A stretch of 64,000 nucleotides of DNA from Pseudoruminococcus massiliensis (GCF_900291955.1 NZ_OLMR01000002.1:248001-312000); one strand, 5' to 3'; positions 55,017 through 63,907 are shown, numbered from the stretch's first letter. Program-made: numbers and translations. Notes: generated from the letters alone by a model not told the origin.

Positions 55017-56078
55017 TTATTCAAGCACATTAAAGAATTGCATTCCTGAAATTTTTGTAATAATCTGCTGTGTATTCAGATTCTCAAATGGAGGAATTCC
55101 TGCTATAGTCCTCATATCCAGATTTTCAATAGTTCTACCAGTATAATTATTAAAGCGATTATATAAAAGCATAGTTTTTCTACAAATAGACATATTTTTT
55201 TCTTGCTCCAAAATTTGAATAGAAGCAATTGCTCTTACGGTTTTATCATTAGAGATTTCTGAACCATCGCCAACAAGTATAATTTCATTTGCCATTGAAT
55301 ATAATTCTAAATCATCTTTCTGCATTCCAAAATCACAATCAATCACAATATAATCATATTGTGATGACATAACTAATGTATTTATAAGAAGTTTTTTATC
55401 TTCTATATCGAGCTCAAGCAAATCAAGCACAAGGTTTGGTGAAGAAAAAAAGTATACCCCTCTCTTATCAATTTTCACAGAGCTTTCAAGCTTTAAAGAG
55501 AGATTAGATTTTTTACTCTTTATGTTATAAACAATATCACTCATTGTGTATTGTCCTTCGCCATAGAAGAACATATCCGCTGAACCAAATTTTTCAATAT
55601 TTAAATATAAGACGCGTTTGCCATTTTGTGCAAAATATAATGCACATGCTGCTGCTGCTGAAGATGCACCTGTGCCACCCTCTATACCAGTAAAAAGTAA
55701 AACCTTGCAATTCGTATTAGCCATATTACTGCCAGAAACTATATATTCTTTCTCAGAAAAAATTCCAAGTATATCTCTATATATTAAGTCAATCTTTTGA
55801 AAACGGCATACGGTATGTTCATTCTTAAAAGATTTAATATCATTTGAATCCACAAGATATGCAAAACCACACTCTTCAGGAATATTACTTGTATCTATTT
55901 CAAAATTATCTCCTGCAAGAAATACATCAATTCTTGAATCAGCAAGAGCTGACATCGCATTTTCCAGATTGCTAAATGTATAAACCTCAAGTTTATCAGA
56001 AAATCTAGAAGACAATGCTATTGAATAGTTCTTCAAAAAATCAACATCAGATTCTAAGATTGCAAGTTTTATTTTCAT
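55017..56078 (-). CDS. tadZ: TadZ/CpaE-like pilus localisation ATPase
   Basis: 353 residues. An N-terminal receiver-like domain (about 1-115) with no clear phospho-acceptor, then a MinD/ParA-like domain. The Walker A is degenerate: FTGIEGGTGASSAAA lacks the usual Lys-Thr. Further signatures are YDYIVIDCDFGM and LLYNRFNNY. TadZ proteins often have such weakened P-loops and position the Tad machine at the pole. The start at 56078 has GGGGTG upstream and follows a leader with a palindrome. First gene of the locus. Confidence 0.83.
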   Translation of the reverse strand: MKIKLAILESDVDFLKNYSIALSSRFSDKLEVYTFSNLENAMSALADSRIDVFLAGDNFEIDTSNIPEECGFAYLVDSNDIKSFKNEHTVCRFQKIDLIYRDILGIFSEKEYIVSGSNMANTNCKVLLFTGIEGGTGASSAAAACALYFAQNGKRVLYLNIEKFGSADMFFYGEGQYTMSDIVYNIKSKKSNLSLKLESSVKIDKRGVYFFSSPNLVLDLLELDIEDKKLLINTLVMSSQYDYIVIDCDFGMQKDDLELYSMANEIILVGDGSEISNDKTVRAIASIQILEQEKNMSICRKTMLLYNRFNNYTGRTIENLDMRTIAGIPPFENLNTQQIITKISGMQFFNVLE

Positions 56079-56120
56079 TTTCACACCCCATTTATTATCA
56101 CTAACCACATAATAGATGTA

Positions 56121-56135
56121 AAGTAAATTTTACTT
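56121..56135. promoter_or_regulatory. Palindrome in the tad leader (possible operator)
   Basis: AAGTAAATTTTACTT is a perfect 15-bp palindrome, 43 nt before the tadZ ATG and 76 nt downstream of the -10. AT-rich context makes chance possible. Confidence 0.4.
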
Positions 56136-56210
56136 ATACAAAACTAAAACTTATTTAATATACATTGTATTTATTTATTAAAATAAAAAAATATAAAAAA
56201 TACCATTAAA

Positions 56211-56239
56211 ATTATACATTTATTACTAATATTTGTCAA
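56211..56239 (-). promoter_or_regulatory. Promoter of the tad-FHA-kinase locus
   Basis: On the minus strand TTGACA (56234-56239), exact 17-bp spacer, TATAAT (56211-56216): consensus at all 12 positions. Start near 56204, leader about 126 nt. Confidence 0.85.
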
Positions 56240-56392
56240 TTATTAAAGTGAAATACCAAAGTTATTTAATTTAAGTAGCTTTACATAAAACTTACATACA
56301 AATCTAAAATGTTATATTTAAAAGTTCCAATTAGTTAAAACTAATGCATTCTAAAGTTAAGTTTAATTTGCTATAAATTTCCCAAAAATAGC

Positions 56393-56432
56393 AACACCCC
56401 GTTTATCAGAAATTATCCGATAAACGGGGTGT
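56393..56432 (-). terminator. Terminator of the maltodextrin operon (copy 2 of a shared hairpin)
   Basis: AACACCCCGTTTATC / GATAAACGGGGTGT around the loop AGAAATTATCC, 18 nt after the amylase stop. Near-identical to 31411-31452 with the same loop. Confidence 0.8.
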
Positions 56433-56449
56433 CAAACTATAAAATCAAA

Positions 56450-58147
56450 TTATTTAAGAACTACAACGCTATTTGCAGGAATAGTAAGCTGTTCGCCGTT
56501 AAGCTCAACCTTTTCTGTATTAGTTGTATCACTCACAATATAGCCTCTTACACCTGAATAAGACATTGCTGACTTAGGAACTGTAACAGTTGCCTTATCG
56601 CTAAGGTTAAGAATGACCATCACCTTAGAACCATTGTATTCGCTGATGAATGCACCAACAGCCTTATTATTCTCATCAAGAGTAACAGGAGTAAATGTGC
56701 CTCTTGCGATTTCAGGGTTCTGAAGCTTAAGTCTTATAACCTTCTTATAGAGATTAAGGAGAGAGTTTTCATTCTTTTGTGCCTCTGCTACACCCTCTTC
56801 AGGCTTTTCAGTATTTGTAGTAGCACCCGGAATACTTGCAACATAGCCAGTATTATCAGAAAGTGACCAAACCATACCAGTTCTCTTATCAGGGTCTTCT
56901 CCAGAACCAGTCATACCAATCTCCTCGCCATAATAGATAAATGGATTACCTGGAGTAAGGAGATAAGCCATAGCTGCGTTCTTTTCCTTTTGAGTATTTC
57001 TTGTAAGGAAACCTGCACTTCTTGCAGTATCGTGATTAGAAATAAACGGAGCACTTATAGCCTTGCTATTGTTTTCAGTAATTGTATCAACCCAAGATTT
57101 TACATAGTCATAGTAGCCCTTTACATTCTTGAGGTTTACAGCCTTAGTTGCAACCTGTCCAGAAGTACCCTGCATATCGAAATTAAAGAAGCTGTCTGCA
57201 CCACTCTTATAGAAATCGGAAATAACATTTCCGCCCATCCAAACTTCTCCGACCATATAGACATCGTCTTTAATACTCTTGCAGTAGTCATATAGCCATT
57301 TAATGTCATTAATAGATTCGTTTGAATTTTGGTCATAGTGATATGCAGCATCAAGACGGAAACCATCTATACCAATATCCTTGAGCCAGAAATCGCAAAT
57401 GCCTTCTATCTCCTTACGAACCTTTTCGTTCTTGAGGTTAAGGTCAGGCATATTCTGAGCAAATGCCGATTCATAATACCAGCCCTTTGTTCCAGCATAA
57501 TAATAACTTGAAGCACCTACATCTGCTGGCTTTGAAGCTGACTGAACAAAGTTATAATATTGAGCATAACCATCAGTTTTGCCCTCTTTTAGCTCCTCTT
57601 TAGCCTTTTTAAACCATTCATTAGTATTAGAAGTATGGTTAATAACAAAGTCAATAATAACATTTATACCACGCTTATGAGCCTCTGAAAGGAATGTTTT
57701 AAAATCTTCAAGAGTACCATAGCTCTTATCAATATCCTTATAGTTATCAACATCATACTTATGATATGAACCAGAAGGCATAATCGGCATAAGCCAGATT
57801 CCATCAATACCGAGGTCATCTGTTGTTTTAGGGTCGCCGTCATTAAGGTAATCGAGCTTAGATGTAAGACCCTTAAAATCGCCTATACCATCACCATCTG
57901 AATCGCAGAAAGAATATACAAAAATCTCATAATAGTTTCTATACTTGTCCTTAGATGCCTCATAGCTTATCGTTTTAAAACCGCCATCTTCAGGGATACT
58001 GCTATCAGAGCTTGAAGATGCAGCAGATTCAGTATTAGAAACAACAGAATTGTTGCTTTCTGTTGTTCCACCATTCTGGCAACCAGTCAATACCGCTGAA
58101 ACAAGCATAGCCGCACAAAGAGTAAGTGCTAAAAGTCTTTTTTTCAA
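56450..58147 (-). CDS. Secreted GH13 alpha-amylase lipoprotein
   Basis: 565 residues. Signal peptide with lipobox VLTGC, a Ser-rich linker to about 60, then a GH13 barrel: VYSFCDSDGDGIGDFKGL, DGIWLMPIMPS, VIIDFVINHTS, catalytic Asp in IDGFRLDAAYH (about 265), Glu in MVGEVWMGG (about 300), Asp in ISNHDTARS (about 372), and a C-terminal beta domain. It should cut starch or maltodextrins at the cell surface and pass products to the binding protein encoded by the same operon. Last gene of that operon, after a hairpin at 58172-58207. Confidence 0.92.
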   Translation of the reverse strand: MKKRLLALTLCAAMLVSAVLTGCQNGGTTESNNSVVSNTESAASSSSDSSIPEDGGFKTISYEASKDKYRNYYEIFVYSFCDSDGDGIGDFKGLTSKLDYLNDGDPKTTDDLGIDGIWLMPIMPSGSYHKYDVDNYKDIDKSYGTLEDFKTFLSEAHKRGINVIIDFVINHTSNTNEWFKKAKEELKEGKTDGYAQYYNFVQSASKPADVGASSYYYAGTKGWYYESAFAQNMPDLNLKNEKVRKEIEGICDFWLKDIGIDGFRLDAAYHYDQNSNESINDIKWLYDYCKSIKDDVYMVGEVWMGGNVISDFYKSGADSFFNFDMQGTSGQVATKAVNLKNVKGYYDYVKSWVDTITENNSKAISAPFISNHDTARSAGFLTRNTQKEKNAAMAYLLTPGNPFIYYGEEIGMTGSGEDPDKRTGMVWSLSDNTGYVASIPGATTNTEKPEEGVAEAQKNENSLLNLYKKVIRLKLQNPEIARGTFTPVTLDENNKAVGAFISEYNGSKVMVILNLSDKATVTVPKSAMSYSGVRGYIVSDTTNTEKVELNGEQLTIPANSVVVLK

Positions 58148-58171
58148 GTAAATCTCTCCTTTATAAACAAG

Positions 58172-58207
58172 GAAGCAGGGAATAGCTCAAGAGCCACTCC
58201 TTGCTTC
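58172..58207 (-). terminator. Intercistronic hairpin between malG-like and amylase genes
   Basis: An AAGCAGGGA/TCCTTGCTT stem (one wobble) encloses GCTC/GAGC. There is no T-run; it may stabilise upstream mRNA or cause partial termination before the amylase gene. Confidence 0.45.
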
Positions 58208-58221
58208 GTTTTTGAATAAAA

Positions 58222-59085
58222 TCAGCCTTTAACAGCTCCGCCTGTAACACCTTCAACATAATACTTCTGCATCTTAATGAAAAGAAGTGTGATAGGAAGT
58301 GCAACTATAACAGAACCCGCAAAGAATGTTGTATAATACTTTGCATTGTTCTCTCTTTCGAGCATTTGCTGTAAGCCAAAAGCAACAGTATAATTATCTT
58401 TGTTGTCCTTCATGATATAGCTGACGAATATAAAGTCAACCCAAGGGCTGATAAATGTTGTCAAAGCTGTATATACAAGAATCGGCTTTGAAAGTGGAAG
58501 AATAATTTTCCAGAAGATGGTGTTTTTATTAGCACCATCAATAGTAGCAGCCTCATCAAGTGAATGTGAAATTGTATCGAAGAAGCCCTTACTAATCTGA
58601 AAGCCCATAGCTGCACCTGCACAATATACAAGAATAAGTGCGAAGAGTGACTGGCTAAGACCAATCCATTCGATGATAGCATAAATAGCAGCCATTGACA
58701 TGAAGCCTGGGAACATACCAAGGATAAGACCTATGTTAAGGAATTTCTTACGCCATTTGAAACGGAGACGGCTCAATGTGTAGCTTGTCATAAGTACAAA
58801 GAGTGTAGAAATTACACAAGAGACAATCGCAACAAAGAGTGTATTCAAGAACCAACGCCAATATGGGAAGCTCTCGTCTGTAATAAGTCTTACATAGTTA
58901 TTGAAAGTCCACTTCTTTGGAATGAAACTTGCGGACGGACCCATCTGGTCACTAAATGATGTGATAACCAACCAAACGATTGGAAGCAACCAAATAACCG
59001 CCATAACTGCAAGTATAACATAAATAACAATGTTGACTGTTTTTTGTCTTTTGGAATATGATTTTTCTCCGGCAGCCTGTGTCAT
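58222..59085 (-). CDS. malG: Maltodextrin ABC transporter permease, MalG-like
   Basis: 287 residues with six membrane helices. The conserved permease loop is EAATIDGANKNTIFWKIILPLSKP, split here around its Gly (EAATIDGA, then FWKIILPLS), which contacts the ATPase. Ends with KYYVEGVTGGAVKG, typical of MalG-type proteins. Overlaps malF by 4 nt (ATGA). Works with MalF and the binding protein. Confidence 0.9.
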   Translation of the reverse strand: MTQAAGEKSYSKRQKTVNIVIYVILAVMAVIWLLPIVWLVITSFSDQMGPSASFIPKKWTFNNYVRLITDESFPYWRWFLNTLFVAIVSCVISTLFVLMTSYTLSRLRFKWRKKFLNIGLILGMFPGFMSMAAIYAIIEWIGLSQSLFALILVYCAGAAMGFQISKGFFDTISHSLDEAATIDGANKNTIFWKIILPLSKPILVYTALTTFISPWVDFIFVSYIMKDNKDNYTVAFGLQQMLERENNAKYYTTFFAGSVIVALPITLLFIKMQKYYVEGVTGGAVKG

Positions 59086-60578
59086 CCGAATGCCTCCTCA
59101 TCTTTAGCAGATTTTGACATATTATAGGTAATCAACGATGCAATAGCACAGATAACGAAGATAATAATACCTATAACAGCCGCAAGGTTATAGTCCTTAT
59201 TATTAGCAGTCAACTTATAGAGCCATGTAACGAGCAAGTCTGTCTTACCAGCACCGCTGTAATAATCTGTACTCTTTGGTTCGCCGCCAGTCAAGAGGAA
59301 GATAACATTGAAGTTATTGATGTTTCCTACGAAAGAAGAAATGAGGTACGGAGTTGTAACGAAGAGCATATATGGAAGAGTAATCTTCATAAATGTCTGG
59401 AAAGCATTCGCACCGTCAATCTTAGCACTTTCATAGAGGTCCTCAGGAATATTCATAAGAATACCACTGGTACTAAGCATTGTGTAAGGAACACCAATCC
59501 ACATATTAACCAAGATAACAACTACACGAGCATAGTTCGCATCTGATAAGAATGGAATACTGTCGCTTATAAGTCCCCAGTCCTTAAGTGTCAGGTTAAG
59601 AGTACCTTGGTCAGCAAGGAGCTGATTCATAACAAGGAGTGTAACAAAGTTAGGAACAGCGATTGTGATAACAAAGAGTGTTCTCCAGAGTCCCTTAAAC
59701 TTAATGCCCTTCTTATTGATGAGAAGTGCAAGAACCATACCACCTATGTAGTTGGTAAATGTTGCAAAGAAAGCCCAAACAATTGTCCAGCCAAGAATCT
59801 TACCAAAGGTATAAGACTTTTCAGGGTTATCATAGAAAACATCCGCAAAGTTCTTAAAACCTACCCAAGTAAAGAGCTTTTGTGGAGCCTGATGGAACCG
59901 GTCATAGTTTGTGAAAGCAATAAAGATTGTAAATATAATCGGAAGGATTGTAAAGCAAAGGATAAGAGCAATAGGAAGGCTGAGAAGAGTGATGTGAAAA
60001 CGCTCATCAAGGAATATAAGAATCTCCCTCTTAATGCCGATTGGCTTTTTGCCAGCCTTAATTGTTTCCTGTGCAGCAATAGCAGACTTGATATTCATAA
60101 GATAGAATACAAAGAATGCAATAGTTACAATCATTGCCATAACGCTTATGAGAAGAATGTGCATAGAGTTATCACCCTGAATCTCAGTCTGAACACCCCA
60201 TGTATCCTTTTCATTATGAGTTTCTACTGTACCAAGTGTGAAGAACTGTGAAAGTCCATAAGGAACCGCAAAACCAATCATAAATAAGAAGTATAAAACT
60301 TCAAGCACAAGGTAAAGGATACCCTTTACTATCTGCTTATGACCGATGCTACCAGCACCCATAATAATATAAGAAAGCTTTGTGAAAATATCGCCTTTTA
60401 CAAAATTTCTGCCATAGTTAGCAAAGCCTTTGGCGATAGCGTTTAAAAGTTTAATGACTTTCTGACCGAACAAGGTAAAGACCTTGCCGATGTTTGAAGG
60501 CAGAGTTTTAAAGAATGTCTTAAATTTATAAGCAAACTTTTGACCTGCACTCATCTGCATATAATCAAGAAAATCCAT
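59082..60578 (-). CDS. malF: Maltodextrin ABC transporter permease, MalF-like
   Basis: 498 residues with about eight membrane helices and a long cytoplasmic N-terminus (about 90 residues) before the first helix, as in Firmicutes MalF. The EAA loop is YESAKIDGANAFQTFMKITL. The ATG at 60578 is preferred (GAGGGTG 9 nt upstream); a GTG at 60590 is an alternative. A hairpin separates it from the binding-protein gene, which may lower its expression relative to that gene. Confidence 0.9.
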   Translation of the reverse strand: MDFLDYMQMSAGQKFAYKFKTFFKTLPSNIGKVFTLFGQKVIKLLNAIAKGFANYGRNFVKGDIFTKLSYIIMGAGSIGHKQIVKGILYLVLEVLYFLFMIGFAVPYGLSQFFTLGTVETHNEKDTWGVQTEIQGDNSMHILLISVMAMIVTIAFFVFYLMNIKSAIAAQETIKAGKKPIGIKREILIFLDERFHITLLSLPIALILCFTILPIIFTIFIAFTNYDRFHQAPQKLFTWVGFKNFADVFYDNPEKSYTFGKILGWTIVWAFFATFTNYIGGMVLALLINKKGIKFKGLWRTLFVITIAVPNFVTLLVMNQLLADQGTLNLTLKDWGLISDSIPFLSDANYARVVVILVNMWIGVPYTMLSTSGILMNIPEDLYESAKIDGANAFQTFMKITLPYMLFVTTPYLISSFVGNINNFNVIFLLTGGEPKSTDYYSGAGKTDLLVTWLYKLTANNKDYNLAAVIGIIIFVICAIASLITYNMSKSAKDEEAFG

Positions 60579-60635
60579 GCGGTTTTGCACCCTCTTTCTG
60601 AAAAAATATAAGTTTTTATGTTCTTAACTTTATTT

Positions 60636-60666
60636 GAGCAGCCTAACATTAAATATCAGGCTGCTC
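60636..60666 (-). terminator. Intercistronic hairpin between malE-like and malF-like genes
   Basis: Perfect 9-bp stem GAGCAGCCT/AGGCTGCTC, 13-nt loop, 54 nt after the binding-protein stop. A classic position for mRNA stabilisation or partial termination that yields more binding protein than permease. Confidence 0.65.
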
Positions 60667-60719
60667 GCATAAAGTTTCACCGTTTTTATTATACGGTTAT
60701 TATTCAGTCTGTGGTGCTA

Positions 60720-62108
60720 TTAGCCTTGCTCGACACTCTTAACAACCTTCTGGAGAGCTGCCTTAATGCCTGCTTCATCGCTGCTCTTGAGGTTACCGTT
60801 ATTAATATCAGAACCTACAGATGCAACTGGATCCCAGTATTTCATTGTGCAAACGCTCTGTGAGTGTGAGTATGGACGCTGAGCCTCAATAGCCTTTTGG
60901 ATTGGATCATTCTTAAGTGCGTCTGATGCGAGAATTGCGTTGTTTGTTGGGATAACCTTAAGCTGGTTATATCTTTCCTGCTGAACTTCAGGACCTGTGA
61001 GATATGTTGCGAGTGTAGCAGCAGCAAGTGGAAACTTAGAAGCAGAGTTTACACCTACGAGCTTGTAACCACCGAAAGAATGGAGCTGTGTATCTGTACC
61101 ATTCATCTTAACTGTTGGAAGCTTTGTAGCTGCAACATTCTCCTTGCCCCATGCATTTTCGATAGCAGCAGTATTCCAAGTACCTGTTACAACAGCCTGA
61201 AGCTTGCCAGATGAAAGAAGTGTAAGAATAGCAGCATTGTCACCTGTAGATACGAAAGAATCCTTGTTGTTGTTTACGAGGTCTGCCATAGCCTTAGTAG
61301 CTGCAACACCCTTATCTGTATCAAAGTCAATAAGATCCATCTTCTGTGTTGCTGTATCAAGCTTAATATCGCAGCCTGCTGCATAGAAGAAGCTTGAGGT
61401 ATACCAAGCGTCACCAATTGTCATAAAAGCCTGAACTTTCTGCTTAGCTGCCTTATCAAGGAGAGTTTCAAAAGACTTAACATCATCAGCTGTAAACTTA
61501 GAACTATTATAATAGAGGAAGTATCCGTTATCAGATGTCATAGGATAAGCGTATACCTTGTTATCATATGTGCAGTTCTTAACTGCGTCTTCCATATTTT
61601 CAGAAGAAATCTGACCCTGGAAAACTGTAGGAACTTCTGCGAGAACACCAGCATTGACACCTGTGAGAAGCTGGTCTGTTGGGAACTGGAATACATCAGC
61701 ACCCTTAGAAGCGTCTTCTGTAAGTGAGTTAATGCACTTATCTTCGCCTTTTTCAACAACCTTAATTTCGTATGTTACGCCATCAACAGCATAAGTTGTC
61801 TTAAATTTCTCGACCATGCTCTTGATGAAGTCCTTACTATTGCTAGGAGCCCATACCTTAAGAGAAATCTTGCCGTCTTTAGCTTCTGTCTTAAGTCTCT
61901 CTGTGATTTCTGCAACCGTAGGAATAGAAACATCACCTGCTGAAGATGCTGTAGAAGCTGTAGAAGCTGTGCTTTCTGTGCTACCTGCTGAAGAACCACT
62001 TGCTGTGCTAGTTGTTGTACCGCCGTTACCGCCACAACCTGCGAATGCACCTGCACACATTAGAGATGCGAGAAGCAACGCTGTGGTCTTTTTTGCCTTA
62101 CTTGCCAT
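60720..62108 (-). CDS. malE: Maltodextrin-binding lipoprotein, MalE-like
   Basis: 462 residues. Signal peptide with lipobox FAGCG, a Ser/Thr/Ala/Gly-rich linker (about 25-60), then a family-1 sugar-binding fold: SLKVWAPSNSKDF, GADVFQFPTDQL, AYPMTSDNGYFLYYN, AVVTGTWNTAAIENAWG. It captures maltodextrins at the cell surface for MalF/MalG. First and presumably most expressed gene of the operon. No ATPase gene is nearby, so a shared MsmX/MalK-type ATPase is likely. Confidence 0.92.
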   Translation of the reverse strand: MASKAKKTTALLLASLMCAGAFAGCGGNGGTTTSTASGSSAGSTESTASTASTASSAGDVSIPTVAEITERLKTEAKDGKISLKVWAPSNSKDFIKSMVEKFKTTYAVDGVTYEIKVVEKGEDKCINSLTEDASKGADVFQFPTDQLLTGVNAGVLAEVPTVFQGQISSENMEDAVKNCTYDNKVYAYPMTSDNGYFLYYNSSKFTADDVKSFETLLDKAAKQKVQAFMTIGDAWYTSSFFYAAGCDIKLDTATQKMDLIDFDTDKGVAATKAMADLVNNNKDSFVSTGDNAAILTLLSSGKLQAVVTGTWNTAAIENAWGKENVAATKLPTVKMNGTDTQLHSFGGYKLVGVNSASKFPLAAATLATYLTGPEVQQERYNQLKVIPTNNAILASDALKNDPIQKAIEAQRPYSHSQSVCTMKYWDPVASVGSDINNGNLKSSDEAGIKAALQKVVKSVEQG

Positions 62109-62267
62109 TTTAAAATCCTTCTCTCTAAAAAATTTTTGTTTGTTCTGACTTGCATATAAAGCATCTGCTTTATACCTCTCAGCGAGGTATTCGGAGCATA
62201 ATAACGAAAATTAACAATTTTGTTTAAATCGCATATACGCTCAGCGAACCCCTCCGCCTCTGTAGTA

Positions 62268-62296
62268 ATAATAACATATGATTTTGAACTTTGCAA
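62268..62296 (-). promoter_or_regulatory. Promoter of the maltodextrin operon
   Basis: On the minus strand TTGCAA (62291-62296), 17-bp spacer, TATTAT (62268-62273). Confidence 0.55.
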
Positions 62297-62478
62297 CTAT
62301 AAATTGTAATTTTTATTCATATAACTATAAATGGTATCCTAAATTTGTTTAATATTACTCGTTTTTTTATGATTTTTTCCGTTTTGCATAAATTAAATTT
62401 CCTGTTTATGTGCATTTTTAATATAATTCTTCCGTAATATTTTGACAAAATTTTGAATAGCTTTTTTATTTTTTGTTA

Positions 62479-62505
62479 AAAATAGTTCCAGCCAAGAACT
62501 ATTTT
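62479..62505. terminator. Hairpin downstream of ytaF
   Basis: Stem AAAATAGTTC/GAACTATTTT with a 7-nt loop and AT-rich flanks, 175 nt after the ytaF stop on the minus strand. Confidence 0.5.
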
Positions 62506-62679
62506 CCCCATTTTTAGCATTTTTTGGGTTTTTTAATGCTTTTTGACGGCATTTTGCACAAAACGACACTATCATTAAAAAAACTTCCAAAAATTCATAT
62601 ATAAATTTGCACATTTTAACCATAATAATATACTACGCAATTATACAATCTTCAAAGTATACAGATTATAAAATATCTT

Positions 62680-63309
62680 CTATATAAATAGCCTTATAAC
62701 CGCAATAAGTATTATAACAAGTCCTGAAATCCTTGTAAAAATTTCAGATGGTATTCTTTCTATTCCTCTCAGCTTTTTTCCTAAAAATAGACCACAACAA
62801 AGAAATATCAACTGAAACGCTCCACATAAACCTGCTGCCGAAATTGCACCTATTCCGCTTACTCCCATAGAAACCCCTGCTCCAATCGAATCTATTGAAA
62901 GTGCTGTACCAATATAACAGGCCTCTTTTGAGTCTATTGTATTTGATTTATCAATATCACAAAGAGAAGGCTCTCTTATTATGCTTATAGTTATTCCTAA
63001 AGGCTTTAAGGCCAGTGTTATGCTTTTCCTTTTTGGTTTTTTATTTCTGGCAAAGCTCCCAAAAATTATATAAATACCAAGTATACATAACATTCCACAG
63101 CCAATATATCTTGCCACTTCTTGGCTTATAAATCTTGCCAAAGCTTCACCACAGAATATTGAAATACCCATAATAAGTACAGAAATTGCACAAATTATCA
63201 GTCTCGATTTCCAAGAGGCCTTTATTCCACCTAATGCACAACTTGTTCCAATTGTAAATGCATCTATTGAAAGTGACATTGATAGTAAGAGCAATCCAAA
63301 TATTTCCAT
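62680..63309 (-). CDS. ytaF: Sporulation membrane protein YtaF (MntP-like fold)
   Basis: 209 residues with six membrane helices in two halves, each beginning with an Asp-containing helix (LSMSLSIDAFTIGTSCALGG and TALSIDSIGAGVSMGVSG), as in MntP-type proteins. Between the halves, LGITISIIREPSLCDIDKS leads into an EF-hand-like loop (DIDKSNTIDSKE), a feature shared with Bacillus YtaF. That segment separates YtaF from the Mn exporter MntP. Role in sporulation is by family. Monocistronic; GGGGGG precedes the ATG. Confidence 0.78.
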   Translation of the reverse strand: MEIFGLLLLSMSLSIDAFTIGTSCALGGIKASWKSRLIICAISVLIMGISIFCGEALARFISQEVARYIGCGMLCILGIYIIFGSFARNKKPKRKSITLALKPLGITISIIREPSLCDIDKSNTIDSKEACYIGTALSIDSIGAGVSMGVSGIGAISAAGLCGAFQLIFLCCGLFLGKKLRGIERIPSEIFTRISGLVIILIAVIRLFI

Positions 63310-63907
63310 AGCCTACCCCCCTAAATAGCTACTCTTACTATAATATGAATTTTACCAATTTCTCGCCATTCATAGGCTCAATATACTTCTTCAAAGCTTT
63401 TAAGTTTTAAAGCTGTCTTATTTGTAAAAAATAATAACCAAATTTATACAGCAATTTTATACTTTAAATGCGATTGTAAATCGCTTGACAATTTATATAT
63501 CACCGTTTAAAATAATACTTAGGGTAGTTTGTCAACTATCCCTATAACGGTTCTGCTGTTATACTATTTTTCTGCCGAAAGGCTGTTATTATATATATTA
63601 AATGATGATAAGATTCCACATTATTGGGTTATAATAGTTCTTAACTCAAAAAATGATTTTCGAATTCATATATTTTTCCGTAAAAGAATTTATTGCGGTG
63701 AATAGATATATTTTCTGAGCCTTAATAATCTGTTTAGAAATAATGTGCTGATGTAGGGGATTAGTGCGTTATTATGAAGTATCACGACTTTTCGGACTGA
63801 TTTTATAATACTCAGATTAAAAATTTTATAAAATATAATAGCGGCACTTCCTCGGCAACTGACATAATTTTGAAATACTAAAGATTAAAAAGGAGGTGCC
63901 TATAACT
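63310..63907. other. Long leader region upstream of the RNase Y gene
   Basis: 598 bp without a credible coding frame. A strong promoter at 63484-63512 is followed by a series of small hairpins: AGGG-TAGTT/AACTATCCCT (63520-63541), TAACGG/CTGTTA (63544-63560) and GCC-GAAA-GGC (63573-63582). This could be a small RNA or a structured rny leader of about 390 nt. It is not a riboswitch class I can name. Confidence 0.5.
63484..63512 (+). promoter_or_regulatory. Strong promoter upstream of rny
   Basis: TTGACA (63484-63489), 17-bp spacer, TAAAAT (63507-63512); predicted start near 63519. Confidence 0.7.

Larger units (their letters stand above)
62109..62679. other. Regulatory region upstream of the maltodextrin operon
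   Basis: 571 bp. Contains the malE promoter (62268-62296), a leader of about 150 nt with the small hairpins AAAGCA-TCTGCTTT (62159-62172) and ACCTC/GAGGT (62177-62191), and a stem at 62479-62505 that could end ytaF transcription. A 76-codon minus-strand open frame (62393-62623) spans that stem and has no coding character. No LacI-type or catabolite site is recognised. Confidence 0.5.

Noticed and set aside
59607-60251. Plus-strand 214-codon frame
   Set aside because: Antisense to malF, which has clear permease motifs; composition is implausible for a protein.
62060-62296. Minus-strand 78-codon frame overlapping malE start and promoter
   Set aside because: Overlaps the promoter and the signal-peptide region of malE in another frame.
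62393-62623. Minus-strand 76-codon frame in the region upstream of malE
   Set aside because: Lies over a terminator-like stem in AT-rich DNA, Lys/Phe/Asn-rich, no recognisable family or good ribosome site.
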